64,000 nucleotides of DNA from Sycobia sp. Sy_11 (GCA_018907035.1 JACCIC010000124.1:107501-171500), one strand, 5' to 3'. Shown: positions 18,517 to 31,179, counted from the stretch's first letter. The notes: generated by a model from the letters alone, not told the origin. A program made the numbers and translations.

Positions 18517-21442
18517 TTAGTCCGGGAGCCAGCGACATATTTTAGTGACCAATTTATCCTCAGCCGAAAATTAGTTTAAATGATTTCTTTGAATATACTA
18601 AAGATTAGAGCGATCGTCCGCTGAGGGACCTAATCTGGATGTGGCAACACCAGGTACCCAAACTTTGTAAAAATGATAAAAACCAAGTTTTAAGCACTAA
18701 TTTTGAGTTTAGAAAAAAATGTTCCAACAATAGTTGTAGATCCTATTCAAATGAATTTTTTATGTTCCATCCATTTTTGCTGTAAAGCTAATAATTATCG
18801 AGAAAAACGCAATTAAGAATAAGCGTTTTCAGCTACTATAGTCATCCCAAGTTTCAGTCGATACGTCAGGGATCTACCCCACTTCTCAGATGATACTTGA
18901 TACAAGTACTTTTTAATTTGTAATTTTGTTCATAAAATTATAGTTTTAAAGCAAAAACATATGGAATGTAAAAAATTTATTGTAGGTTGATCTCCAAATT
19001 TTATTTAAAACAATATTTAACAAACTCTCTACTATTAAATTAATAGAATCTTTGCTACACATTTGGTGAAACATAATGAAATATAAATTGATATAGTGTA
19101 AGGAACACTTAATAAGTACACTTGGATATGTTCACAATTTTTGTTTATTTTGAAGAACTGACAGCTGTTTCGACTATAACGTCATCTTCAAAATTAATAA
19201 ACATAACATTAATTAAAATGATTTTCAATTATTACACAATATTCAAAAAGGTAAAAGGTTAGATAAATTAGAAATCATTGAAATAAAAAATGCATTCTAG
19301 AGGCGAAAATGTAACGAATGACATAAAAGATTTTCTGATTTCAGCGTTATTGCAAGTTGCTACAAGTCTGTAATTAGGCTCCGGTCTTTTCCCTCATTAT
19401 CCATACTCCTATCTACTCCTCCCTCTATTATTATACTTACTATATATACCTTTGTAAATTTCATATTTTTTTACATTTGTAACTTTGAAGATGACGTTAT
19501 AGTCGAAACAGCTGTCAGTTGTTCAAAATAAATAAAAATTGTGAACATATCCAAGTGTACTTATTAAGTGTTCCTTACACTATATTTATTTATATTAAAA
19601 CTCTCTAATGTTTTATATATCGTCATTTATATGTTACTATATACAAAGTTTTTAATGCTTGTCACCATAAAATTCGGAGAACTTTATCTATAATATTCAT
19701 TATTTTATTTTGATTATCACAAATATATTTAAGTTAAAAAAATAACATATACAGTCTCTTTAATTTATTAGAAATATATTTTCCTATTATAATATGTTAG
19801 AGTGGCTTAGAAGATGCTGTATTTAAAAGTGGTTTCAAACGTACAAAAAATTTTACACTCGCATCACACTCTGTCAAAGAATAATATGACAAATAAATAT
19901 GACAAAAATTATTTAAATGACAATAAGATTCTGGAAAATTTATTAGGTGATTCGATGACAGTGCACCACGTGAGATATGCATCGTGTTCCAGGTTCCCCG
20001 AAAGCGTGTGCTACAACTACAGTTTTACCCATCAATTGTCATTTATCCTCGTAAAATTATTTTTCCATCTTGTTCTACAATACATGTAAGTTCATTTATA
20101 ATAATTTTTATGATTACAACAATCTGGAATGTATGTCCGCTGAAGCAATGAAAAGTACGTTCCCTATAACAGAAACATGAGTAAAGTACACTCGAAAACG
20201 CGTGCTTGAACTGCAGTTTAAAATTTGCAGCTTCAATTCCAGATTGTTGCAGTCCTAAATATTATTGCAAATAAACTTATATGTATTGTAGAACAAGGTG
20301 CAAAAAGAATTTTGCGAGGATAAATAGGAACTGATGATTAAAACTGCTGTTGAAGCACGTACTTTCGGGGAACCTGGAGCACAATGGATATCTGGCGTAG
20401 TGCACTGTTATCGAATCACCTAATAAATTTTCCAGAATTTTACTGTCATTTGAATAATTTTTTCATATTTATCTGTTATATGATTCTCTAACAGAATGTA
20501 ATACGAGCGTACATAATTTCTGTAATATTACAAGCACTTTTAAATGATTTTATCGCATGCATTATACCAGTATACAAATATCTAATTATTATAAATTAAA
20601 GAGTCGTGTCTATTATTGTAATAATTTATAAATTTTTCTGGAAAAAATTCTGTAAAATTTAAAGAAATAAACTATATGTATATAGATATATCACTACCAT
20701 ACTTTTATATAATAAATTTTCACCGTTATTGTATTTTAGTATTTTTGATTTATTTGTAATGAAAAATTTATAACAATTAGGAAAAAGTTTTTACAAATAG
20801 TTTTTGGAGCTTTGGAACATTAATATTATACATCAAATTGGCCGACTTAATACTGAAATAGTGAAAATCATTAAAAGCTTTGTATATAATAATACATAAA
20901 TGATAGTATATGAAACAATAGAGAATTTGTTAAAAATGATTTTAAACAAAATTTGGAGATCTACCGAAAATAAATTTATTATATTCGATATATTTTCGCT
21001 TTAAAACCATAATTTTATGAGCCAAATTTAAAGTTAAAAAGTACTTGTACCATGTATGATTTAAGCGGCGAGGTAGATCCCTGACGAATCGGCTATGATT
21101 TGCGTCGATAACAGCTCGAAATGTTCATAATTAATTGCGTTTTTCTCCATAGTTATTAGCTTTAGAGTAAAAATAGATAGAACATAAAAAATTTGTTTCA
21201 ATAGGATCTACAACTTTTGTTTGAACAAATTTTTTCTAAACTTAAAATTGTTTCATAAAACCTGGTTGTTATAAATTTTTTAACATTTTTACAAAGTTTG
21301 GGTGTCTGGCGTTACCACATTCAGATTAATTCACGCAGCGGATGATCACTACGCTTTAGAGAAAATTGAAACAAATCATTTAAACTAATTTTCGTCCGAG
21401 GATAAATATACGACATAAAAATGTCGCTGCCTCCCGGACTAA
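18517..21442. mobile_element. 2.9-kb foldback element: giant imperfect inverted repeat
   Basis: The left tip TTAGTCCGGGAGCCAGCGAC (18517) is matched at the right tip by GTCGCTGCCTCCCGGACTAA (ending 21442). The match continues inward for more than 1 kb per arm: ATAAATT or GAGGATAAAT, CATTTAAACTAATTTTCG, AAAACGCAATTAA, TAGATCCTATT, TCAGGGATCTACC, CCTGGAACACG or its partner near 20375, and ACAATCTGGAATG near 20119 against CATTCCAGATTGT-like at 20235. The loop is about 100 bases (20132-20235). TA flanks GTCCGGG on both sides, consistent with a TA target. The left arm is lengthened by a 485-bp MITE. No ORF is present. Confidence 0.85.
19096..19580. mobile_element. MITE nested in the left arm of the foldback element
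   Basis: Terminal inverted repeats begin GTGTAAGGAACACTTAATAA and run nearly identical for about 105 bases at each end (19096-19205 and 19476-19580), including GACAGCTGTTTCGACTATAA. TA lies on both sides, the expected target duplication. The 270-base centre is non-coding. The repeats are more alike than the two arms of the host foldback, so this insertion is younger. Confidence 0.85.
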
Positions 21443-22322
21443 TTTCTATGAAAACAATTAGTTTCATAAATGCAGATAAAATAAATTATAATTTGTATAG
21501 TTTTATATTTTTTAAATTTACGTACCTTAAATAAAATTAATATGCAAGTTTTCTTTGAGATAATATACAAAAAAGCAACATAGTAATTTTTTATTAGTTT
21601 TAATGAAGAGATATGTGTATGAAATATTATGTTTAGGTGCAAGATTTTCTATAAAAAATTGTATTAGATTATATTAACAGATCTAAGAGTCTCATTTTAT
21701 TTATGAGAAAAGAAATATTACTATATACTTTTTATGAAATTTTTGTCTACCAATAATGTTATTTGTCTTTGCAGTAACATCATGAACATTAACTTAAAAT
21801 TTTGACGAATATTGCGTACTAATCAATAACGTGCGCTTCAATATTCAAATTGCTCGTTCAAATATAAATTGGGCAAATTATATTTAACCACATACGGGTT
21901 GGAATTGATAAGTACTTTAGTTATTAGTAAAAAAATTCAATATAATTTATAATTTTTATGTAATAGGTGAGGTCTGATAATTATTTCAATAAAAATATTA
22001 AATTATTGATTTAATTGTTTGAAAAAGGAATTTAATTGATGTAAAGTAAGATTAACAAATTCTATTTACTTTGAGCCAATAAAAACATATCTCTTAATTT
22101 GTAAGCTATCTTGATGTATAAGAGCGATAAACAAATTACCAAATCAAATGCCTTGGTTTAATTGCTCCTGCAGAAATTTACAGTCACGCCTTATAAACTC
22201 GGTGATTAACTTATAGATCTTTTGACAAAGCTTTTATTTGTTAGATAAATGAGTGATTACGAAACAGATAATTCATTAAATAATTGCAGCCTTGTGTAAA
22301 GCGACATGTTTTTTGTTTGCAG
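21443..22322. other. Rest of intron 3, nothing recognised
   Basis: Plain AT-rich intron sequence between the foldback element and exon 4. The last bases (TTTTTTGTTTGCAG) are the acceptor of exon 4. Confidence 0.6.
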
Positions 22323-22418
22323 GAAGAATATCTGGAAGAATGCAATTGATCTACAGTTAACGTTTTTGGCACCGGCTGTAGAATTAGGTGCTCGTCTTCC
22401 TCTGAAAGGTGAAGTAGG
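22323..22418 (+). CDS. Scgalpha: Sarcoglycan (alpha/epsilon) coding exon 4
   Basis: Acceptor TTTGTTTGCAG ends at 22322 and donor GTAAGT starts at 22419. It enters and leaves in phase 2. It encodes (R)KNIWKNAIDLQLTFLAPAVEL and GARLPLKGEVG. Vertebrate sarcoglycans have the same feature here: a W followed by a hydrophobic strand, then G-G/A-R-x-P-L-P. The next coding exon is 38 kb downstream. The junction continues directly with TVLRLGSSIPFS, which keeps the family spacing, so no exon appears to be missing between them. Confidence 0.88.
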
Positions 22419-22499
22419 GTAAGTTATTAAAAATGTTTTCTCTTTAAATCGTGTAAGAAAGACTCGATTATGAAGTTTGCCCAAGTCGTCTTTTTTAGA

Positions 22500-23559
22500 A
22501 AACAAAATTCAATTCAACACATGCATATTTAACTGATGATACGTAGCTGATATATCACAAAAATACAGTTAGTTTAATTTAATGTAGTCTTTTTAAATTC
22601 AAAAGAGGTATTATTAACAGTGCACTACATTATACAGTTGTGATCTTTATCATTAAAAATCTTTGTAGTTCTAGAAAAAGATTCAAAATGATTAATATCG
22701 TCTTTATAGGTTTCTAATTATATTATTTTTATATTTTCATTGTAAATATTTTTGAAAAATCAAAATAGGTTTATAATGATTCTTTTTCATATTTTCATTA
22801 GAAAAAGAGAACAAATAGACGCAAATACTCGAAACTTACTTGTCGAATATAAGCCGGCTAAGATGCATTGGATAGCAGAATGTGGGGCCCCCTTTCAAGT
22901 ATAAAAATAGAATAAGCTAAAGTTTCTCCAACTAATTTATGCTAAGACATGTACAATGAAATTTTGTTACATTGTCACTTGATATATAGCAATGGTTGGC
23001 GAAAATTAAATTATGGCTGATGAATTGTTTTCTCTACATTTATACATAAATACTAAAAATACATTTTTGATATACTGTACTAATGAACCTTCTAAGCCTT
23101 GTTCGGCAAGTGCGCGAGATTCTAGATTAGATTAACTAGCGTAATTAGTCGTAGCCCGTTTCTCGAATGAATGAATGAAGAATTGATAATAAGAAAATCA
23201 AGGACATTATTTCGTAATTTATTTATAAAAAAACGAATCAACTAATGATCATCATTTACATTTTATGAAAATCAGTGAAATAACAAAGATCGAATTTTCA
23301 TGACAATTACAATGGAGTCTACAATTTATTCAATAAAATACTTATATAGGGCAGAAATACTGTTAAATTTAAGGAATCGCGTATTATAGCTTAAACTTAA
23401 TTCGGAAAAATGAAATCTAAATGAATCAATAAAAAGGAATTTACGGATGAAGAAACATCCACTCACATTGGAATAAGATCCATCTTTACATCAACTTAAC
23501 CTTTCTACTTGAGATGCTCCTCTCAAATCTCTGAAAACTTTTAACTTTGCCATAACTTT
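22500..23559. other. Start of intron 4, nothing recognised
   Basis: AT-rich sequence without a supported feature. Composition changes after about 23480, leading into the CpG-rich segment. Confidence 0.5.
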
Positions 23560-23960
23560 TAGTTAGTGCGCGAGCATAAGAATGAGTCCCGTGCTGTCTT
23601 ATGCATTAGCCTTTTTTCTCTCCCATCTCTGCATCTCTCTCACTCTGAGTCTGTTCGGGTAAGCGACAGTGAAACCGGCTCTTGCTTCCGCTATCGCACT
23701 TCTTTGATGACGTTAATGCGCGCGTGAACGATAGTCTCAACGAGTAGCTCGCGCGCGGAAAAAAACAACGTGACGTGCGCGCGAGCTTCCATTACGTTAT
23801 ACAACCCGATGTCGCGAGCGTGCACGCCGGCCTCGCTGACACCTCTGCTGACACACGGACGCGCGCGCGTGTATGTGCATGCTGCTGTGTATATCTGCAT
23901 GCGCACTTTCGGCGAATCGGTTTACGCCCTGTAAGAAAGGAAAAGTGAGGTTTGTTGTTC
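23560..23960. promoter_or_regulatory. CpG-rich island 1
   Basis: The segment stands out from the surrounding AT-rich DNA: CG dinucleotides and GCGCGC/CGCGCG runs are dense (for example GCTCGCGCGCGG near 23750 and GACGCGCGCGCGTGT near 23858). It contains CT-rich stretches and donor-like GTAAGC (23659) and GTAAGA (about 23930). Minus-strand frames here are open because of composition and match nothing I know. An internal promoter or a non-coding first exon is possible. Confidence 0.4.
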
Positions 23961-24399
23961 TCGCACCGGATTTGGAAGGAATTAAACATGCGTATTTGTT
24001 TTCGCCTTTCTCATTTTTTTTATTGTTATAAAGAATTGCGTAGAATATGCTCACGTTTTTGTTTTTGAAAATATTTTAATGGTACTCTCAAGTCCTCGAA
24101 TAAGAATTCCTTTCTTTTTATTGAACTTCAAGCTTATTGTTAATCATAATATCTTTAATAAATAGACACATTTTGCTTTAAAACTCTTATAAAAACACTT
24201 ACGTTTTATTGAAATAAATATTTACTTTCTATATCATGCGCAGTCCACATGCTTTGTTAATAACTATACTTAATTAAGTATAAGACTAAATTTAATTCTA
24301 TTGTTAAATAAGCAAATTTAAAAAATTCATTCAAATATTAGATTTGGAATTAAAACATTCTGGAAATACAAGTTTTCATCGAAGGAAACTTAACAGTAA

Positions 24400-24401
<2 letters not shown>

Positions 24402-24445
<44 letters not shown>

Positions 24446-24472
24446 TATTATTTATATTATATATATATATAT
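24402..24472. repeat. (TA)n microsatellite
   Basis: Two TA runs separated by TTATTTATTATTTATATT. Confidence 0.95.
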
Positions 24473-24960
24473 ACCCTTTCCATTATATAACAAATAAAAA
24501 TATATAGTTGTCAGAAAAAATTATTTCAAGGATTATTATGCCAAATATAATTAAAAAAGCTGTTCTTGACAAAAATGGACTATTTTGATATATTTTTATT
24601 GTACTGATTTTTTTGCAAGAAACTATTTCATTCACATATTACTTACAGTTACTTTTAAATCTGAATTATTTTTAGATATAATTTAATCCATAATTTTGAA
24701 GCTGTATTTCTTATATAGGTTTAGAAAAATGAGAAAAGTTTTTACAGAACATCAAACTTCATAAATATTGAAGTTTGATTCTAAAATTTTAAGTTATACT
24801 TTTTCATTTATTTAATTCTTTTTATCTATTCTATATACTTTCATATTTGATCCTTTTGCACTAAGTCAACGATTTAATAACACAGTTAAACTTTAACTGA
24901 ATTATAAAAACTTATTTACTAACTTATCATAGGTCGCTGTCGCTGATTAGCACCATTAAT

Positions 24961-24965
<5 letters not shown>
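24473..24965. other. AT-rich, nothing recognised
   Basis: No ORF, repeat or homology is visible to me in this part of intron 4. Confidence 0.5.

Positions 24966-24966
<1 letters not shown>

Positions 24967-25018
<52 letters not shown>
24967..25018. repeat. (AG)n microsatellite
   Basis: An uninterrupted AG run of about 26 units, followed by a G/A-rich stretch to about 25050. Confidence 0.97.
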
Positions 25019-25021
<3 letters not shown>

Positions 25022-25539
25022 GTGAGCGGGTGATGTAGAGGGGGAGAGGGCAATATTAAATAAAATAAAGAGTTTATATATTTTTTGCATTTTCTTTGTC
25101 GATTAATTCAAAGATGGCCTTGGACAGGCGTTTGCATTGCAGAACATTTTGAAATATTGTTTAAAGTATAGAAATTCTCGCGTAAAAACAAAAACAAATA
25201 AAGAATACGTCACCAGTTCTTTAAGGAAGTTTAACGTTTAGCATAAAAGATCCGAGCGTCGTAAAATGTCTACATTTGACTGCGTACATTATCGTAAGCA
25301 GAGTGTGAGAAAAGCATGGTATGACATAATTACGCTCAGGTAGGTAGTGCTCACGTTTTTACAAACGAACACTTACTCCAAACTTGTTTAAATTACTCTG
25401 AGATAATGATTTTAAGCTCTTCCAACTATTCAGATGACAGATCGTACAGGTCGAAATTATGAATAGAAACAGCAAAGATAACAGGAAAAGGCGTGTTTAC
25501 TGAAAATTTCGCAGTATTCATATGTATAAGATCTATTTA

Positions 25540-26340
25540 ACGAGTTGTCGCGTCAATCATAGTCGCGATTCCCGCTGCTTCGCACGTATACACAACAATT
25601 GACACAAAGACGTTAAATGCCGTAAAACTCTAGATTAGATACTACATGCAGTGGCCACAAATAGAGACGCGCTCGTACATCCGCACATCTGCATTCTGTG
25701 CTGCCTACTGTGGCACCTCTTCACTCTGTACATTCTCTAATAGAGCCCGCGGTAGTGGTGAAAATTTCGACGAGAGAAAAAGCTCACCGGTCGTTCCGTG
25801 TTTTTCACCCGTCGCCCTTGTCCACTCGTTCGTTCACTCACCCAGCGATCGCATCTGCATCGGGGAACGAGGACGTTGCCAACTGTTCTCCGTCTACTTA
25901 GTACAGTATTATTCGGTACCTATTTTCGGTGTGCATTCCTTATTACGGATATATTTATATTTGCAGCTAGGTACAGTGTCCCTGATATGGTCACATTCCG
26001 CTTCGAAATCCGCACTGATAAGGCACTTACATGGTCGAACGCACTTGTAGTTACGTAGACGCGTCGCAGCCTGCACTCTGCAGCGGGTGCTGCATACGCA
26101 TCAATCGTCAGCACTTAATACTCGCGGTGAAGGGATAGCGCGTCGCGGACGACGACGACAGCTAAGTGCCAACTGAGCTGAGAGCTCACTGCCGAGGCCC
26201 AGCTGCCCAGTCGAGTTGTTGTCGCACGCGCCGATTTCCCATTCGCTCACTGTAGCTCTTTCCCTCTCCCTCACTCTCGCCACTGATGCGCACTTATAAC
26301 TGTTCATTTGCCGCGTATATTAAGTAGTCTCGCTTCACAG
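25540..26340. promoter_or_regulatory. CpG-rich island 2
   Basis: An 800-base block of balanced composition with many CG dinucleotides (GTCGCGG, GACGACGACGACAG, CGCGCCGATTTCC). It contains initiator-like TCAGTT/TCAGTG on both strands and CT/GA-rich promoter-like tracts (26250-26280). Several frames are open (for example 25646-26050) but overlap on both strands and match no family, as CpG-rich non-coding DNA does. It is more like a promoter and 5' non-coding exon than a protein gene. Confidence 0.4.
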
Positions 26341-27639
26341 TCCATGCCTTTTTCGTCTGTCGGATTTCTTGTGGGGTACCGACCCTCCGTACGGCTTTAT
26401 CTCCACCTCACTCCACCACCCTTACCTCACGCAGTTATATATGACTCGCTCCTCTTCTCTCCTAAATATATATATATATATATATATAAATATAATATAT
26501 TTTTTTATAGATCAAATATTAAAGCATGGTTAAAATACATATTGTATATTTTACACTTGACCCATAAATTTTTTTTTATATATATTCATGAAAGTAGTTT
26601 TTACTGTTTTAAATGGTTAAAATAGTTATAATTTTACATAGCACTGAACATTTTTTCAAAAACACTTGTTTATACAAGCGATATTAACAGTTTTATAAAT
26701 AAAATATATTTTTTAATTTTACAATTAATTTGATACGACCATTATTAAATATTATAGAATATATTTTTATTAATTTATTTCTTTGCATTTTTATTGCTGA
26801 CAAATGATAGCTGTAAATTTCTGAGAAATCCTAGGAGAAAAATCCAGCAATAATTTATTACAATTATCTCTTTTATTATCTTAACATTAATGTTTTGAAA
26901 TTTTTAAATACCTATGCTGAAATTACAACTTTAGAATAGTGAGATAATATTCAAAAATATGATGAAGAAAAAAAGCAATAAATTTTATTAATTTTTTAAC
27001 TATATTATTTGTAAATTAGTAAAAAGGAAGAATTTTTTATACCAGGAGCACAAAGCACAACTTTTTTTTTAAAGGTACAGAAATTTGTTTGATTCACTTG
27101 CAACATGATTTTATAAATTATCTTTAATTTATTTTTATAAATTGAAAAAAATTTCTTATCATATAATGAAAAATGCTTTTTTTTTGTAAATGTCCAAATA
27201 TAGCAATATTTTATTTTCATAAAAAATATAAGACATTTTTAAGTTTATATTGTTTAAACCTACAATAGGAAAATATAATAATAAAAAACTTTTATTGTTG
27301 TTCGTAAAATGCATTTTTTTATTATTTGGAAACAATATCGACTAACTTTTCTACATGAATCTTAAAAACTACCAAATTTGTATATTTTTTATACAAACCG
27401 AATTTTATTACAACAGTTAAAAGTATTTTATTATATTTTCGAATACATTTACTTTAAATGAAAAAATGTTGTTATGTTTTACAGTCATATTTACTTCATA
27501 GTTCCTAGGTGTTGAGTACAGTTTCTGAAATATTAAAAATATGATAGAAACACACACATGCGCGCGCATGCCGTGTTAGTAATCATATATATATATATAT
27601 ATACATTCATTTACCTCTCTTATACAGTGTGTTTTAAAA
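26341..27639. other. AT-rich intron sequence, nothing recognised
   Basis: Includes short TA runs (26466-26487 and 27585-27602) and T-rich tracts. A GCGCGCATG patch lies at about 27560. No feature is supported. Confidence 0.5.
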
Positions 27640-28055
27640 TGAAACAGGAAGTAGTCGGGGGGCTCAAATCAAGCAAACACGGTGAGTGGCTGAGTACAGG
27701 AACCATTTTTCTGGCGAAAAATTGAGTGTTAGTTGCCGCGGTATGTGCTGGTGTATTATCGTGCAAAAGGAACAAAACACGCGCACACCTTCTTTTTTTC
27801 AAGTCATTCTTTATAATATGGTGAACGGTGGATTTTGGTATTCTAGTAAGTTTTTCAATCAATCTGCGTTTAGAGTTGCGGTTATTCTTCAACGCAGCTG
27901 CGACTTTGTTCATGTTATTGTCACTCTTCGTCGCGCATGGCCACGCGCTCCTTTTGTCGTCTTCAACCGATTCTCTACCTGCCGCAAAGAGGTTATACCA
28001 CCGAAAAATAATAGTACGAGGTATAACTCATTCGTCATAAACCACTTTTAACATT
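27640..28055 (-). mobile_element. Internally deleted mariner-like transposase remnant
   Basis: On the minus strand, the start (about 28000) reads RWYNLFAAGRESVEDDKR, matching the first helix-turn-helix end and linker of mariner-like transposases. It continues with KVAAALKNNRNSKRRLIEKL and STVHHIIKNDLKK (second DNA-binding helix). The text then jumps to LLHDNTPAHTAA (second catalytic Asp) and LSHSPCLLDLSPP (third region). The central part with the first catalytic Asp is missing. Frames are still largely open, so the deletion may be older than point decay. Confidence 0.75.
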
Positions 28056-28252
28056 CCGTTCGTTCCCGTTCCACTTTTACCAGCTTTAAAGCTAAATTTA
28101 AAAAATTTTTAATTTTAATGTAACTTTATAAAATTTTTATATTTATTACAATGTACAATTGTTCACAGCACTCATTTTGTTTCATGATAATAAATATTAT
28201 TTTTTTGTGTATAAGATACTGAATGATACTGAACCCTTAACTTGATGAAAAA

Positions 28253-28265
28253 CAAATTCTTTCTC

Positions 28266-28351
<86 letters not shown>
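28253..28351. repeat. (CT)n microsatellite
   Basis: About 90 bases of CT repeat, with a CTATCT interruption near the start and T-rich edges. Confidence 0.97.
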
Positions 28352-28356
<5 letters not shown>

Positions 28357-29890
28357 TTCTTTCTATCTCTTTTTGATCTTTCTACTCTTTCTATTTTTTA
28401 TTACTTTTGGAAACAGAGACAGAAAAGTTTTCAAGGATGGCAAGAGTTGATTTTTATGTAAGCTCAGATAATAACGAGACATTGTGTGAATGTTTAATAT
28501 ACATTTAAAATAATTTATTCTTTTAATAATTTATATTTACCATATTTAATTCAGAACAAAAATTTAATGATAATGAATAAATCAAATCTAAAATATAAGT
28601 TCTTACAAAAAAGTAACATTGAGTGAAAACGAAGTTCGGAGAGCGCATTAATTTTTCTCGTCGAGAATAGTTCGTAACGGTAATATTTAAGTTCAACAGA
28701 CCCGATACAACATTAGCGTTGAGTCCAGCTACCTGCGTTGTTTAACCTTAATCATGGGGAAGTCCCAATCGTACAAAAACTTATATGGACTTTAAGCAAT
28801 GCAGGTTATAATTTGTTCAGTCTAATTTCGATTTTCTCTATCACATCAGTCATATAATTATAATGAAAATAATCAAGTACTTCTAATATTTATAACGATA
28901 CAAGAAATTGATATCACGCATTATATAATACAATCAACTAGAGTGATTAACGCGAACATTATCATTCAAAATTAATTATATAATAAATTGATTAAAAACT
29001 ATTTTATAAAAATGCCAATAAGATACAAAATATATAATTATTGTATGAGATTAGTATTTAGTATAGTCCAAATCTTATTGAATTAATTACAATTATTTTG
29101 TTATTTTAAATGAATCAGTTATCTTCTATTGATGCCATACTGCTGCTTTTTTCCTTTACTTCTTGCTCAATATATACAATGCATGTTTTAAAAATACATA
29201 TTTTTATTGATTTACTTTTATTTTCATTTGGCAGCACAACGCAATCGCCGAAGATCTTAAAATAATCCTACTATCGATCGTGAAAAGGAAGAAGAAAAAA
29301 TATTATGAACTAAAACTATCCTAAAATCTAAATAACCGAAACCTAAAGCCGAGAGGCAAACAAAAATAATTCAAATTAAATTCGAATAAAAAACTAAGTC
29401 TGGAAAAGTATCGAGGAACAAAAATCAAAGTCCGAAAAAAGTAAAATAATTCAAAGTCCGAATAACGGTAAAAATGTTAAAATTCCCAAAAGTAAAAATA
29501 CTTTCTAAGTCTGAAAAATAGAAAAAATTTGTAAGTCAGCAAGAACACGGAGATCCAAACGATTAGGAATCAAAATCAGCAGTGAACTCTCGTTTTTACG
29601 GCACTCGTATACTGTATATTCGCTCTCGGCCCTATTTTATGGTAAATTCTGATAAAATTGCGCTCAGAGTGGAGGGAAACCAAAGGAGAGATTTGCAAAC
29701 AAATCCTTCGTTCGTTTTTTCATAACGTATTTACTTTATATAAAGAATAGTATTCGAATTTGACGTTTTAATGATGAATAATGTCTTCTGGTCTGTTTAA
29801 GAAATGTTAACTTATCGATATTACATTAATAATAGAATATTAGCTGGATCTTAAACTAAAATCTTAAACTTGAAATATATATAAAATATA
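28352..29890. other. AT-rich, nothing recognised
   Basis: No gene is seen. Between 29280 and 29540 the phrase AAGTC(C/T)GAA(A/T)AA recurs several times at irregular spacing, a weak degenerate repeat. Confidence 0.45.
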
Positions 29891-31179
29891 TTAGGAGTGT
29901 GAATAAGTCTTTCCCGTTTTTTGTAAGAGATGGCGCCACCAATACTGTGCGAGTATTCAATGGTTACATATGTCATAATCAAAGCTTATTCATATGTCAA
30001 CAATTCCATACTAAGACATTAGTTAAAATTTTTTCGCATCATAAATTTTTGATATCGTGAAAATGTCGAAATTTGAGCCGAGTCGACGTCATTTGCGGGA
30101 AGTTTCACTTTATTGGTTCAATTTGAAGAAATCTGCTGCCGAGACGCATCGATTGCTTCAGGAGGCTTATGGAGAAGGTTGTGTCGATGATTCAAGTGTT
30201 CGCGGATGGTTTCGACGCTTCAAAAGCGGTGATTTCGACATGGAAGACAAGGAGCGTTCCGGGCGGCCGCAAATCTTTGAAGATCGAGAATTGGCGACTT
30301 TGCTTGATGAAGATTCTTGTCAAACGCAAGAAGAACTTGCTGAAGCATTGGGAGTTGACCGAACAACCATTTCCAAGCGTTTGAAAGCCATGGGAATGAT
30401 CCAAAAGCAAGGAAATTGGGTGCCGTACGAACTGAAGCTGAGGGACGTCGAACGGCGTTTTTTCACTTACGAACAGCTGCTTCAGCGACATAAAAGAAAG
30501 GGTTTTCTGCATCGTATCGTGACTGGCGATGAAAAGTGGATACGTTACGATAATCCGAAGCGAAGAAAATCATGGGGACTACCCGGCCATGCATCATCAT
30601 CGACGGCCAAGCCAAATATTCATGGCGCCAAGCTCATGCTCTGTATATGGTGGGACCAGCTAGGTGTGGTTTACTATGAGCTTCTGAAACCGAATGAAAG
30701 GATCACAGGCGAGGTCTATCGACGACAATTGATGCGTTTGAGCCGCGCACTGCGAGAAAAACGGCCACAATACTCCGACAGGCACGACAAAGTTATTTTG
30801 CAACATGACAATGCTCGCCCACATGTTGCACCGCCGGTGAAAACATACTTAGAAACGCTCAAATGGGAAGTCCTACCCCACCCGCCGTATAGTCCAGACG
30901 TTGCTCCGTCTGATTACCATCTCTTCAGATCGATGACGCATGGGGCCTGGCTGACCAGCACTTCCATTCCTACGAGGAAGCCAAAAAATGGGTGGATGAC
31001 TGGATAGAGGCCAAACCGGTCGAATTTTTTCGCAACGGGATTCGTATGTTGCCAGAAAGATGGGAAAAAGTTGTAGCTAGCGATGGCCAATACTTTCAAT
31101 AATTCATTTGTAACCATTTTTTCACAATAAAGGCTCAAAATTTGAAAAAAAAACGGGAAAGACTTATTCACATACCTGA
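29891..31179 (+). mobile_element. Near-complete mariner element, 1.29 kb
   Basis: Terminal inverted repeats share GTGAATAAGTCTTTCCCGTT at the left (from 29898) and its inverse at the right (ending 31171). TA flanks both ends (before 29891 and after 31179). The length of 1,289 bases is canonical for mariner. One transposase gene fills the interior. Apart from one frameshift it looks recently active. Confidence 0.92.
30063..31102 (+). pseudogene. Mariner transposase (D,D34D), single frameshift
   Basis: The ATG at 30063 opens a frame that stays intact for about 295 codons. It has helix-turn-helix 1 (FEPSRRHLREVSLYWF), helix-turn-helix 2 (EELAEALGVDRTTISKRL) and the WVPYEL motif. TGDEKW holds the first Asp, LQHDNARPH the second, and YSPDVAPSDYHLF the third, with the 34-residue spacing of mariner. 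Extra bases in the GGGG at about 30949 shift the frame. In the shifted frame the C-terminus continues to RWEKVVASDGQYFQ and TAA 31100-31102. The unshifted frame ends early at 31007. The catalytic residues are all present. Confidence 0.92.

Noticed and set aside
23691..24054. Minus-strand proteins in CpG island 1
   Set aside because: Three frames overlap, composition alone keeps them open, and no domain is seen.
25646..26050. A 134-residue protein in CpG island 2
   Set aside because: Several frames on both strands are open at once, there is no recognisable domain, and the context is intronic.
30192..30512. Minus-strand ORF inside the mariner transposase
   Set aside because: It is the shadow of the transposase frame on the other strand.
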